Assembly (NCBI RefSeq): GCF_024679245.1
Contig: NC_090173.1
Location: forward strand, 8,075,428-8,139,427
Source of the DNA: Pseudorasbora parva
Taxonomy: Eukaryota; Chordata; Actinopteri; Cypriniformes; Gobionidae
Direction of reading: 5' to 3'
Length of the DNA: 64,000 nt
Shown here: positions 43,281-53,457 of the stretch, one piece after another
Numbering within the stretch: the stretch's first letter is position 1
Layout: the number at the start of each line of letters is the position of its first letter
Notes under the pieces: model-generated
Databases searched by the model: none
What the model saw: only the letters and a program-made list of their open reading frames with translations
What the model was told of the DNA's origin: nothing
Translations under genes and position numbers: made by a program

Positions 43281-43813
43281 AATAATAATAATAATAATAA
43301 TTTGTTTGATTTATATAGCGCTTTTCAAGGCACTCAAAGCGCTTTACATTGAAGGGGGGAATCTCCTCAACCACCACCAATGTGCAGCATCCACCTGGAT
43401 GATGCGACGGCAGCCATATTGTGCCAGAACGCTTACCACACACCAGCTGATTGGTGGAGAGGAGACCGAGTGATAAAGCCAATCAGGAGAGGGGGGTTAT
43501 TAGGAGGTCATGATGGACAGAGGGGCCAAAAGGCAAATTTGGCCAGGATGCCGGTGTTACACCCCTACTCTTTTTCTGAAGGACATCCTGGGATTTTTAA
43601 TGACCACGGAGAGTCAGGACCTCGGTATAATGTCTCATCCGAAGGACGTGCTCTTTGTCAGTATAGTGTCTCCATCACTACACTGGGGTGTTAGGACCCA
43701 CACAGAACACAGGGTAAGCACCCCCTGCTGGCCTCACTAACACCTCTACCAGCAGCTACCTGGTTTTGCCAGTTGGTCTCCCATCCAGGTACTGGCCAGG
43801 CTCAGCCCTGCTC
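43281..43813 (-). mobile_element. SINE-like retroposon with a 5S rRNA-derived head
   Basis: On the minus strand it begins in text complementary to 'ggtctcccatccaggtactg' and 'ggctcagccctgctcag' (43773-43813), the internal-promoter half of 5S rRNA. It ends in (TTA)n at 43281-43302 and is flanked by an 8-bp duplication AGAATTTT (43273-43280, 43814-43821). The body has the 'gatttatatagcgctttt' tail. A 5S-type internal promoter would let RNA polymerase III transcribe it. It is inserted in the same LINE 3' region. Confidence 0.82.
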
Positions 43814-43852
43814 AGAATTTTGAGACCGCAATAGACATGATGGAGTATAATG
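43814..43852 (-). pseudogene. LINE 3' fragment between SINE and gypsy (block copy 2)
   Basis: This corresponds to 5410-5447 of block copy 1. It continues after the gypsy at 52327. Confidence 0.75.
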
Positions 43853-43875
43853 TGTTCAGGACTCCTGGGTGATCA

Positions 43876-43941
<66 letters not shown>

Positions 43942-44528
43942 ATTCGTACCTGTTGCTGGTGGTTCTCTTCGGGTTCTCTAACTCCTCCCACTCATTTCGG
44001 TAATTGTTCACCTGTCGCGTATCATCGGCTGTTCTCTTTGAATAGCACGCTGTTCTGTCTCTCGTTGCGCGCTCATTGCCTTGGTTGGTTTCTGTTCAGT
44101 CCAGTCGGAAGCTCATTACGCTGTCTCTCTTCAGTCTTCCTCTGATCCTGTCGCAGGCATCTGGATACTTGTCAAAGCCAGTATTCGCACGCCTGTGGAT
44201 GTACGTGAACTTGTCCTCAAGTGAACTCTGTCCTGTTTTCCCGAGGTGACTGGTGCGCTTTGTTTTTAGGAGAGATCCAGTCTTTTCCAGGTTCCAGTGA
44301 GCTTCTCTTCCTGTCGGGCTTTGTCCTGCCTTCTGTGTTGTGCATGGATGGTATTGTCAGTCATCTGTCGTGTGTGGATTTCTCTCCGGTCACCGACCAG
44401 AGTGGATTACAGCGTTGGACGCCGCGTGTGGTCTCTCTTCTGTGGACTGTGACTTTAGTACTCCCTATCGCTATCTCTTCTAAATAAACTTTGTGAACTT
44501 GCATTTGGCTCCGAGATCTTTTCTGACA
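43853..44528 (+). repeat. 5' LTR of the nested gypsy
   Basis: It starts near 'tgttcaggactcctgggtg', contains (GT)n at 43881-43937 and a polyadenylation signal 'aataaactttgtg' near 44482, and ends ctgaca. Confidence 0.88.
43881..43937. repeat. (GT)n microsatellite in the 5' LTR
   Basis: About 28 GT units, matching the position of (GT)n in the 3' LTR. Confidence 0.95.
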
Positions 44529-44530
44529 GA

Positions 44531-45494
44531 ATGAGCACGCCACCAATGGAGTCAGCAAGTTCGGAGGGTTCGGAGTCGGTGTATGCCGCACTTCAGCAGC
44601 AGGGAGCGGTCATTGAACGGCATTCATCTATGCTGAGTGTGGTGGCCAGAGATTTCCGTGTCCTGTCGGAACAATTTACGGAGCTCAGTACACGGGTGGA
44701 CCAGATTGTTTTTCCTGATCGGTGACCGGGTTCCTTCTGTCCCCTCTGCACCTGTTAAGACTGCACCTGCAGACCGAGAGCCACACGCGGCGACGCCTCC
44801 GTCCTTCGACGGCGACCCCAACACCTGCCGGGCCTTTCTGCAGCAGTGTTCCCTTGTCTTCGCTCTTCAGCCACGGCGTTTTGCCGCTTCAACATCTAAG
44901 GTGGCATATGTTTTTACACTTCTCACTGGAAAGGCGAGACAGTGGGGAATGGCTGTATGGGGGGCCAAGGCTCCATGCACGGCTTTGTTTGAGGCTCTCG
45001 AGACGGAGATGTTGAGTTTATTTGATCGGTCGCTTCATGGGGACATGGTAGAAGCCGAGCTGGTAAGGCTGCTGCAACGGACCTCTTCCGTCACAGATTA
45101 TGCCATCGCGTTCAAGACGCTAGCCATCACCAGCGGCTGGAATGACGCTGCACTACGGGCTCAATTCCTTAAGGGTCTCAATCCTGCCATTCAGGATGAA
45201 GTTGCTGCACGGGATCCTCCAACATCTCTAGAGACGGCGATCGACCTGGCGTTGAGGATCGAGACCCGCCACCGTCAACGAGACATCCGCCGGTCATTTC
45301 GTCATCTCGCCGTCTCTGAGCGGGAGGAATTCCCTACATCTTCTCTCCAGATGGAGGAGCCCATGCAACTGGACAAGCTTCGTCTTACCGCCACTGAAAG
45401 ACATCGTCGTCTGTCCGGTGGTTTGTGCCTGTATTGCGGTAAGCCTGGGCATATCGCAGCTGCGTGTCCGTTAAAAGGTACTGCCCGCCGATGA
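44531..45494 (+). pseudogene. Gag of the nested gypsy, split by a frameshift
   Basis: The start MSTPPMESASSEGSES (44531) runs to a stop at 44725. The rest continues in another frame from about 44715: 'PPSFDGDPNTCRAFLQQC', 'GKARQWGMAVWGA', 'YAIAFKTLAITSGWND', and a CCHC zinc knuckle CLYCGKPGHIAAAC (45426-45467). It is the nucleocapsid and capsid precursor of the element. A one-base indel near the T-run at 44708-44713 explains the break. Confidence 0.85.
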
Positions 45495-46105
45495 CTTCGG
45501 GAGTTTCGGTGGGCGTGTCGTCACTTAAGTCTCCCGTAAGCTGCACCACACTACCCGTAACTGTAAACTATAAACGGTCTTTTCATTCACAGGCGTTGCT
45601 AGATTCTAGTGCGGAGGCAAGTTTTCTAGATGCCAGGTTGGCCGAATCGTGGAACATTCCTGCTATCCCTCTGTCTTCTTCTCTCTCCGCTTGGACATTA
45701 AAGGGACAACATATGGCTGTTATCACCCATCGCACACCGCCTGTGAGTTTGTTTGTTTCTGGTAATCCTTGTGTGGAGATTGAATTTTATTTATTAGAAC
45801 AGTCTCAATTGCCGGTCATTTTAGGGCATGACTGGTTGACCAAATCCTCATGTCGATTGGCAGAGCGGTGTTGTGTTATTTGGAAGTCTTCGTGTCATGT
45901 TTCATGTCTTGGTCCTGCTCCTTCTCCTGTTGTTTGTTCTACGTTTCAGGTTCCGGATGTTGATCTCTCAGGAGTCTCAGATCTGTATCAGGTGTTCAGT
46001 AAGGCTCGGGCCACTTCCCTACCTCCTCACCGGTCGAACGATTGCGAAATCAAAGTTCTCTCAGACACTTCTCCGCCTAAGGATCATATTTTTTCCTTTT
46101 TCTAA
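45480..46105 (+). pseudogene. Protease and linker of the nested gypsy
   Basis: The frame reads 'HSQALLDSSAEASFLDARLA', where the aspartic protease site D-S/T-G has become DSS, then '[12 protein letters not shown]' and the linker '[20 protein letters not shown]'. Losing the Gly of the active-site loop would be expected to inactivate the protease. A frameshift near 46100 leads into the reverse transcriptase. Confidence 0.8.
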
Positions 46106-46510
46106 CCCAGAGAGAGAGGCTATGGATAAGTACATTAACGAATCTCTAAGTGCCGGTCTCATTCGCCGCTCCTCGTCTCCAGCTGGCGCTGGATTTTTTT
46201 TTTGTCAAAAAGAAAGACGGGTCTCTTCGTCCATGCATTGATTATAGAGGGCTGAATGACATTACTGTTAAGAATAAATACCCCTTGCCTTTAATGTCGT
46301 CAGCATTCGAGTTATTACAGGGAGCGCACGTGTTTACCAAGTTAGATCTGCGCAACGCTTATCACTTGGTATGTATTAAAGAGGGCGATGAGTGGAAGAC
46401 AGCCTTTAATACACCATCAAGACACTGGGAATACTGCGTTCTTCCGTTCGGTCTTTGAAACTCACTGGCTGTCTTCCAAACCATGGTCAATGAAGTGCTG
46501 GGTGACATGA
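46106..46510 (+). pseudogene. Reverse transcriptase N-part of the nested gypsy
   Basis: It reads '[17 protein letters not shown]', '[19 protein letters not shown]', '[20 protein letters not shown]' and 'YCVLPFGL' before a TGA at 46456-46458, then 'VFQTMVNEVLGDMI' up to the TTAA where the Kolobok inserted. It has one frameshift (46195 poly-T) and one nonsense codon. Confidence 0.85.
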
Positions 46511-46514
46511 TTAA

Positions 46515-47689
46515 AGGGGGGGTGAAACACTCAGTTTCAGTCAGTGTCATGTCAATCTTGAGTACCTATAGAGTAGCATTGCATCCTGCATATCTCCGAA
46601 AAGTCTTTATTTTTTTAATAATTATATAAGAAAGATGCGCTGTTCCGAGTCTTTCCGAAAAAAGCAGAGCGGGTGGGGGCGTGTCGTGTGAGCAGAGCTA
46701 AATAATGACGTGTGCAGCAGCGCGCTGCTATTGTGTGGAGTCGAGTGCGTCATCCCTAACAGCGGGAAAAAAACTTTATTCAAAATAAAAATATGGCTTT
46801 TAATCAGATACAGCCATACATCTATGATCCGGAATCAGACCCAGAGGCTGCAGTTGAACAGGAGCAGCAGCAAAAACGACTAGAGCAGGACGTCTGTATG
46901 TGGTACAAGTTATACACTAACTATATAATATGCTTAGCGGCTTGTGTTATTTACATATTTATACTTGAATTATATCGTCATATTTTTGTCTTTGAAGGTG
47001 TACATGTGGGAAGTGCAGTTGTGCACGTGTGTTTGTGTGTTTACGCGTGGTTTGTGTAGACAGTAAGCGGACTAAAAAAAAACAGACATTTGAAGCAGTC
47101 TCACTCACCCTTCTAACGTTGGGACTGCTCCATCCTTCAGCATTAGGCGATTGGGAAAATCCGGCGTCGAGCTGGGCCTTGTTTATGAAACAGTCGGCAC
47201 CGAAATGCAGCGAACAGATATAAACATTCGCGCAACTCAGTTGCTGATCCGGAAAAGCAAATTACATCCACTGTTGCCTTAACGCGGGGTTTTGGCGAAT
47301 CTGTGCAGGACTGTCTTGGTCTGGCAACCAAAAACGCACTTTTTTGGTGACATTGTTATGTGCACATTACCTGTGCAGCGCAGCCTACAAGCAATGGGCG
47401 TAGCCTGTTACTTTCGCTCTCTCCCTCTCTCTCTCTCACGCGCTTCCGGTAGAATTGTCCGTAAGGCCCATACAAGGAAATTCCGCCCCCATTAACGTCA
47501 AAGGGGACGCATGATCTCAAAAAACTTGCCGAAACTTATGACTAACCGGAAGTAGTATTTTTGACAAAGAAATACTCTCATCAAACGTCCACCTTAACTT
47601 TTGAAACTTTGTCTATGTTTAGTATGGGATTCCAAGTCTTTAACAGTGTAAAAAGATCAGTATGCATGAAACAGCATTTCACCCCCCCT
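46515..47689 (+). mobile_element. Kolobok-like element, copy 2
   Basis: The ends are AGGGGGGGTGAAA inverted repeats, with TTAA on both sides (46511-46514, 47690-47693). It is 1175 bp and similar throughout to copy 3 in reverse orientation. Near the left end an exon-like piece on the plus strand opens 'MAFNQIQPYIYDPESDPEAA' (46793). Near the right end a THAP-domain exon lies on the minus strand (47107-47346). The TTAA sites and THAP domain point to the Kolobok superfamily. It is non-autonomous. Confidence 0.88.
47107..47346 (-). pseudogene. THAP zinc-finger exon of Kolobok copy 2
   Basis: From an ATG at 47346 the minus strand reads 'MSPKKCVFGCQTKTVLHRFA', then, after a frameshift, 'VYICSLHFGADCF' and 'LKDGAVPTLEG'. 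This is the C2CH pattern (C-x3-C ... C-x2-H) and the AVPT motif of THAP domains, which bind DNA in P-element and Kolobok transposases. A splice donor GTGAGT follows. A stop codon and an indel make it dead. Confidence 0.78.
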
Positions 47690-47732
47690 TTAAGTTGTCC
47701 AGCACAGGGCAGCAGAGACTTTGAAATGTGAA

Positions 47733-47921
47733 CAGAGGTGGAAAGTCCAGGTTCAGAAGATAAAAAGTCCTGCTCTGTATTTTTTTTCCAAACACCTGAA
47801 TTTGCTAAGTAGCTCAGTTGTTCAGCCAGGAGGCAGATTTTATTAGTGATTTTATTAGTTCATGAGTGGATAAACATATGGCAGGACTTTTACTTTCTGA
47901 CCTCTGGACTTTACACCTCTG
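47733..47921. mobile_element. hAT-type MITE
   Basis: 189 bp with inverted ends cagaggtggaaagtccag and its counterpart 'ctggactttacacctctg'. A half copy lies at 1366-1432. No convincing target duplication was seen. Confidence 0.7.
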
Positions 47922-48002
47922 TCACTAATGCTCAAGTATCACTTATTTAATCACTTAACTTTACAATTACTATCCGATTATAATGCTGGGAACTATAAAT
48001 GT

Positions 48003-48993
48003 TTTAACTCATTTTTAACAAGTTTGTCTTTGTGTATCTCGATGACATTCTCATCTTTTCTCCCTCTATGCAGATACACACTCAGCATGTTCGCCAGGTT
48101 TTACAACGGCTGTTAGAGAATCAGCTCTTTGTTAAGGAGGAGAAGTGCGAGTTCCACAAAGAGTCGGTTTCGTTTCTGGGTTTTGTAATAGCCGAGGAAG
48201 AGATTCGTCCCGATCCCGCTAAAGTTAAAGCGGTCGCCGAATGGCCAGTACCCGACACGCGTAAGGAGCTTCAGCGATTTCTGGGTTTCGCCAACTTTTA
48301 CCGCCGTTTCATCAGAAATTTTGGTCAGATCGCTAAACCTCTTACCGCTCTCACTTCCTCTAAAGTGTCTTTCCGTTGGAATAAGGAAGCTCAGGAAGCC
48401 TTTGATGAATTAAAGTCCCGTTTCATCTCTGCCCCTGTTCTTTCTATTCCCGATTCGGTCAAGCAATTTACAGTGGAAGTGGATGCATCCGATGTCGGGG
48501 TAGGCACCATTTATCTCAGCGATCTTCCGTTGACGGGAGAGTGCATCCGTGCGCTTTTTTTTCTCCTCAGTTAAACCCAGCGGAACGAAATTATGACATA
48601 GGCAATCGGGAGCTGCTGGCGGTTAGACTCGCGCTGGGTGAGTGGCGTCACTGGTTGGAGGGAACCTCGGAGCCCTTTCTGGTCTGGACGGATCATAAGA
48701 ATTTGGAATATATCCGTTCAGCCAGAAGGTTAACATCTAGACAGGCTCGCTGGGGACTCTTCTTCGATCGTTTTAACTTCACACTATCGTACCGGCCAGG
48801 GTCTAAAAACATCAAACCTGACGCTCTGTCCCGTCTGTTCGAGGGTCCCGGGTCTGAGCGGACCGAAACCATTCTCCCGGAGGGGAGGGTGGTCGGTGCC
48901 CTTGTGTGGGGGGGTCGAACAGTGGGTGAGAGAGGCCGGTCAAGAGGGGGAAGCTCCGGAGGGGTGTCCGGCGGGTCGTCTATGGGTTCCTGA
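48003..48993 (+). pseudogene. Reverse transcriptase end and RNase H of the nested gypsy
   Basis: It reads '[20 protein letters not shown]' (catalytic Asp codons at 48041-48046), '[15 protein letters not shown]', RNase H '[15 protein letters not shown]', then after a frameshift near 48540 '[20 protein letters not shown]' and '[17 protein letters not shown]'. The YLDD box is intact, but it is separated from the rest of the reverse transcriptase by 1.5 kb of inserted DNA. Confidence 0.85.
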
Positions 48994-49009
48994 GGGTTTA
49001 CGTTCCGAC

Positions 49010-49969
49010 GTCATCTGGTAGGGTCACGAATCCAAGTTTGTCGGCCATCCAGGAATTCGGAGAACATTGGCTGCCATCCGCCAACGTTTTTGGTGGCCTT
49101 CCATGGCTACGGACGTCAGACAGTTTGTATTAGCCTGTTCAGTCTGTGCTTGTAATAAAGCATCTAATCAACCTCCAACGCTGGTCTGCTAAAATCTTTG
49201 CCCGTGCCCTCCCGCCCCTGGTCTCATATATCCCTTAATTTTGTCACTGGTTTACCGGCGTCCAATGGTAACACTGTCGTATTGACTGTGGTGGATTGTT
49301 TTTCCAAAGCGGTTCATTTTATTCCCCTGCCTAAACTCCCTTCTGCCAAAGAGATGGCTCAGGTTTTGATTAATCGAGTCTTTTGGTTACACGGTATTCC
49401 GACTGATGTAGTGTCAGATAGGGGTCCTCAGTTCATCTCTCGTTTGTGGCAGGAGTTTTGTAGACAGATCGGCGCTACAGCCAGCTTGTCTTCTGGTTAT
49501 CATCCGCAGACCAATGGGCAATGCGAACAGGCTAATCAGGATCTCGGTCGAATGCCTCGCTGTCTGTCGTCACAATATCCAAATTCTTGGTGCCAACAGC
49601 TCCCATGGGTCAAGTATTCTCATAATTCTCTTCCCGTCGCATCTACTAATTTGTCCCCGTTTGAATTATCCATCGGTTATCAACCTCCCATTTTCCCATC
49701 ACAGGAGCCCGACGCAGCGGTTCCGTCTGCTTTAGCTTTCGTGCGCAGGTGCAGACGCACTTGGAGGAGAGCTAAAACACTTTTATTACAAAGCTCCAGA
49801 CGAACCAAAGCTGCGGCTGACCGTCACCGGCAACCTCCACCTCATTATATGTGTGGACAAAAGGTATGGCTTTCCACCAAAGATTTGCCTCTCCGTGAGC
49901 CTTCTCGTAAGCTGGCTCCCCGTTTCATTGGGCCATACAGTATTTCTAAGGTCATTAGTCCGGTAGTGG
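49010..49969 (+). pseudogene. Integrase of the nested gypsy
   Basis: The zinc-binding N-part (49010-49195) is degraded. The catalytic core is well kept: '[14 protein letters not shown]' (first Asp), '[10 protein letters not shown]' (second Asp) and '[13 protein letters not shown]' (Glu). The SH3-like part '[20 protein letters not shown]' and '[16 protein letters not shown]' follows, cut at a TTAA by the piggyBac MITE. A few codons ('LKLPPIL') resume at 51302. Confidence 0.85.
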
Positions 49970-49973
49970 TTAA

Positions 49974-51297
49974 CCCTTTAGGCGCCAGAGGTTTTTTCCT
50001 AAAACGTTCGATTTTGACATCTTAATTTTAAAAGGCTATATCTTAAAAGTGATAAAAGATAGAAACTTTCTGTAAATTAGAGAAATATTAAGGAGGACCC
50101 TAAGTTTATGTAGAGATTACATTTTCCCATCTAATTTGCATATTATGACGTCATAACATGGGGGGAATCTTGGATTATAGAATTTTCATGAAAAGCCACG
50201 TTTAAATGATAAAATGCAGCACTTCTTTCCCCCCAAAATGTCCCTCACCTCCTGTGTGCTATATTGCACAATACTGATTGTTCAGGTAAATAGAAAATAG
50301 TAAACAAACTGTGTAATTACTAATTTTTAAAGTAAAGTAAAAAGTAAAGTAAAGTAAAAAAATACAAACATTACTAATAAATGGTAGAAACAAACCGAAT
50401 GCATGTAGCAGTTTGCCTTTTGCTGTAGAGATTTTCCATTTACTACATACAGTAAGCACTCTGATTCCATATATAGGGCACATATATATTATATATTATG
50501 CATAATAGCCCCTCTGCCCCGTGTCACACCGCGTCTGCTCGTGTCCAGATCTGCCTCGCACGGACACTGTTAGTCATTTTGACTCCCCACCCTGCCTCCA
50601 CGTTGCCCTCAAACTTGCTTATGAATACTTCGACCTTTTCTAACATACCCAGTGGCGTTAGATAAAGTCTCCACCACAATACTGTCGCCGCGATCGCGGA
50701 GAGGCGCGCGGTGAGAAGACGCGCGCTTCATGGTGAGCACAGCAAAAATCTCCCGCAGTCGCCTCATTCCCAACACTAACACACCTGCTAACTTCGCGAT
50801 GAACACTCAGACCCCGGGAGACATTATTCCCACCACTGACATTGGGCAAAGGACCATCTACATTGGGCAAATGATTCACCATTTGTGCTTAGTGTAACGT
50901 TAGGTTTAGTTTCACTTTCAGAATCACCGTCATCTCATATTTCCCTTCAGAATCAGGGTCCGCGAATAGAAGACCCAACACTTCATTGCGGTTAAGCTTT
51001 ATTGATGCCATTAGAAAATAATAATAGTAATAATAATCTAAGGCAAATACTCGCTGACGTTGACACTGCTCTGATAAAACAGTCAGCTCGACTTTTGTTT
51101 ACACTGATTCAATGTGCTCTTGCTCGCATATTTTGTACAGAATAATGATGTTTGTATGAGTCAGGGATGAAGTACGACATGTCTAACATCTAGTGGAGAG
51201 GAGGTTGAATGAAATCCGACACCCTATTTGACAAAATCGGCCGTTTTATTCAGTGACGCATCTTGTCGAGTAAACTCGACCGTTAGCGCCAAGAGGG
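49974..51297. mobile_element. piggyBac-like MITE, complete copy
   Basis: Inverted ends CCCTTTAGGCGCCAGAGG and the complement of 'taacggtcgagtttac...'-side text 'gttagcgccaagaggg', with TTAA on both sides (49970-49973, 51298-51301). 1324 bp, no transposase. Gypsy integrase codons flank it in continuous frame, which proves the boundaries. A truncated copy is at 26788-27935. Confidence 0.88.
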
Positions 51298-51321
51298 TTA
51301 AGCTCAAGTTACCTCCTATAC

Positions 51322-51343
51322 TGTCAGGACTCCTGGGTGATCA

Positions 51344-51394
<51 letters not shown>

Positions 51395-51677
51395 CCTGTT
51401 TATGTGGTTTATGAGGACACAAATTTGTATAACTACATGGGTATTACACTGGTATTACACTATAAATGTGGTTTATGAGGACATATCAAATGTCCTCATA
51501 ATTCAAATGGCCTTAAAAACATACTAAATGATGTTTTTTTGAGAAAGTAAAAATGCAGAATGTTTCCTGTGATGGGTAGGTTTAGGGGCAGGGGCAGTGT
51601 AAGGGGATAGAAAATATGGTTTGTACAGTATAAAAACCATTACGCCTATGGAGAGTCCCTGTAAACCACATAGACCA

Positions 51678-51722
<45 letters not shown>

Positions 51723-52326
51723 TATTCTTACCTGTTGGTGGTGGTTCTCTTCGGGTTCTCTAACTCCTCCAACTCATTTCGGTAATTGTTCACCTGTTGC
51801 GTCTCATCAGCTGTTCTCTTTGAATAGCACGCTGTTCTGTCTCTCGTTGCGCGCTCATTGCCTTGGTTGGTTTCTGTCATTCTGTCCAGTCCAGTCAGAA
51901 GCTCATTACGCTGTCTCTCTTCAGTCTTCCTCTGATCCTGTCGCAGGCATCTGGATATTTGTCAAAGCCAGTATTCGCACGCCTGTGGATGTACGTGAAC
52001 TTGTCCTTGAGTGAACTCTGTCCTGTTTTCCCGAGGTGACTGGTGCGCTTTGTTTTTAGGTGAGATCCAGTCTTTTCCAGGTTCCAGTGAGCTTCTCTTC
52101 CTGTCGGGCTTTGTCCTGTCTTCTGTGTTGTGCATGGATGGTATCGTCAGTCATCTGTCGTGTGAGGATTTCTCTCCGGTCACCGACCAGAGTGGATTAC
52201 AGCGTTGGACGCCGCGTGTGGTCTCTCTTCTGTGGACTGTGACTTTAGTACTCTATCTAACCCTATTGCTATCTCTTCTAAATAAACTTTGTGAACTTTC
52301 ATTTGGCTCCAAGATCTTTTCTGACA
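51322..52326 (+). repeat. 3' LTR of the nested gypsy, with an inserted repeat
   Basis: It matches the 5' LTR at both ends but is about 330 bp longer, because a repeat (51392-51679) sits inside the (GT)n tract. Many scattered differences from the 5' LTR show an older insertion than the 18664 element. Confidence 0.88.
51392..51679. mobile_element. Short dispersed repeat inside the LTR microsatellite
   Basis: It contains 'tggtttatgaggacatatca', 'ggtaggtttaggggcaggg' and 'tttgtacagtataaaaacca', text I recognise as a very common cyprinid repeat. (GT)n flanks it on both sides (51346-51391, 51680-51718). Confidence 0.6.
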
Positions 52327-52438
52327 TTAAGAGCTTGCTCAAGTACTGGGGAGCTAAACCATTTAGTGCTTTGTAAGTAATTAGCAGGGTTTTAAAATGT
52401 ATGCAAAGTTTAATAGGGAGCCAGTGCAGTGTTGACAG
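52327..52438 (-). pseudogene. LINE 3' fragment between gypsy and DIRS-like element
   Basis: Matches 5446-5560 of block copy 1 ('caagtactggggagctaaac', 'atagggagccagtgca'). Confidence 0.8.
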
Positions 52439-52578
52439 TTCCCTTTCAATCGGTCACGTTCGATGTACATCGGAACTGACCAATGAATTGATCTATTTTT
52501 TTAGAGACCAATCTGCTTTGAGTGATTCTTATCAAGCCAATTGATATTGGCATGTGGTCCACGCTCCGCTGTGTGAGT

Positions 52579-52586
52579 ATAAATAC
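52579..52586 (+). promoter_or_regulatory. TATA-like box in the DIRS-like terminal repeat
   Basis: tataaata lies about 140 bp inside the left end, facing the gag-like start. Confidence 0.4.
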
Positions 52587-52874
52587 GGAAGTGGAATACC
52601 ACATCCTCGCTTTCTACTTTGGAGCCAAACATTACTGCAAGCCAGTGTGTGCCGGAAAGGAGTGTTTATATTGTGAGTCGAGGATCTCTGGAAGGTGTTG
52701 GTGATACAGTGGCGGCCGCGAGCGTGTTTCCTGTTCATAACAAAAAAGCTGTTTTCACAGCTTGCTGGGCATTCATGAGTGCTTACAGTGGGCTAGCACT
52801 TTTGAACCACTTCAAGCCATGGCCATTCCCCCTTTTCTAATAGAGCAAAAAGGTTTGACCACTTCTTTTTCAAG

Positions 52875-53130
52875 ATGTCATTTAAACCGTGTGTTCCTGG
52901 GTGCAATAGTTTCCTGTCCTCATGTAATGGCCGCGGTCACTCTCACATGTAGACATTTAACATGCGTTTGTGGGTGATTCATGTTCTCTCAAAAGAACAT
53001 GATCATGTCGGCGCGTTGTTCATCTCACCCTTCTTGTAAGGGCTTGAGCGCTCAGTGTGTTGTCGAGCGGCTGGCTAACAGCGCAGGTTGTCACGGCAAA
53101 TCACCTGACGCTCTAGATGCACGGTCAAGA
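52875..53130 (+). pseudogene. Gag-like Cys-rich N-terminus of the DIRS-like element
   Basis: MSFKPCVPGCNSFLSS opens at 52875 and stops near 52950; degenerate text continues to about 53130. The Cys-rich start resembles N-termini of cyprinid DIRS gag proteins as I remember them. The identification is tentative. Confidence 0.4.
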
Positions 53131-53457
53131 CCAGAGTCCTGCAACAGGTTGGGTTCCCGCGGATACCCGCATAAAAGTGGCCAACGGGTGGATTGTGATA
53201 TTAATAAAATTCACGGGCGGGGATCCGGGCGGATAATTAACTCATCGCTGGCGGGTAGTAGCGCGGATGAAAAATATGTGCAATAGTTGTATGTCATTAC
53301 ACATACGCAACAACGATATGACATTTTGACCCATCACGTCACCACCACGGCAACATTGCGAGTTCTGTTGATGCTGCACGTAGTTGAGGATGGATGATGG
53401 ATGAGGTAAAAGTAAAGTTGGCGAGTGGAGTATATCAAATTGTGGACGAGTCTTTAA

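Larger units (their letters stand above)
43853..52326 (+). mobile_element. Chromovirus-type Ty3/gypsy retrotransposon carrying nested insertions
   Basis: Two related LTRs (43853-44528, 51322-52326) enclose gag, protease, reverse transcriptase/RNase H and integrase remnants in the usual order. Four other repeats landed in it: a Kolobok (46515-47689), a hAT MITE (47733-47921), a piggyBac MITE (49974-51297) and a repeat within the 3' LTR microsatellite. Internal sequence stops right before the 3' LTR without a chromodomain or polypurine tract, so the 3' part of pol is deleted. It splits the LINE that is continuous in block copy 1 near 5446. A clean target duplication was not found. Confidence 0.9.

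Noticed and set aside
46793..47059. 88-codon open frame with a transmembrane-like tail
   Set aside because: Only the first about 40 codons are a plausible exon; copy 3 shows a splice donor there, so the hydrophobic tail is intron.
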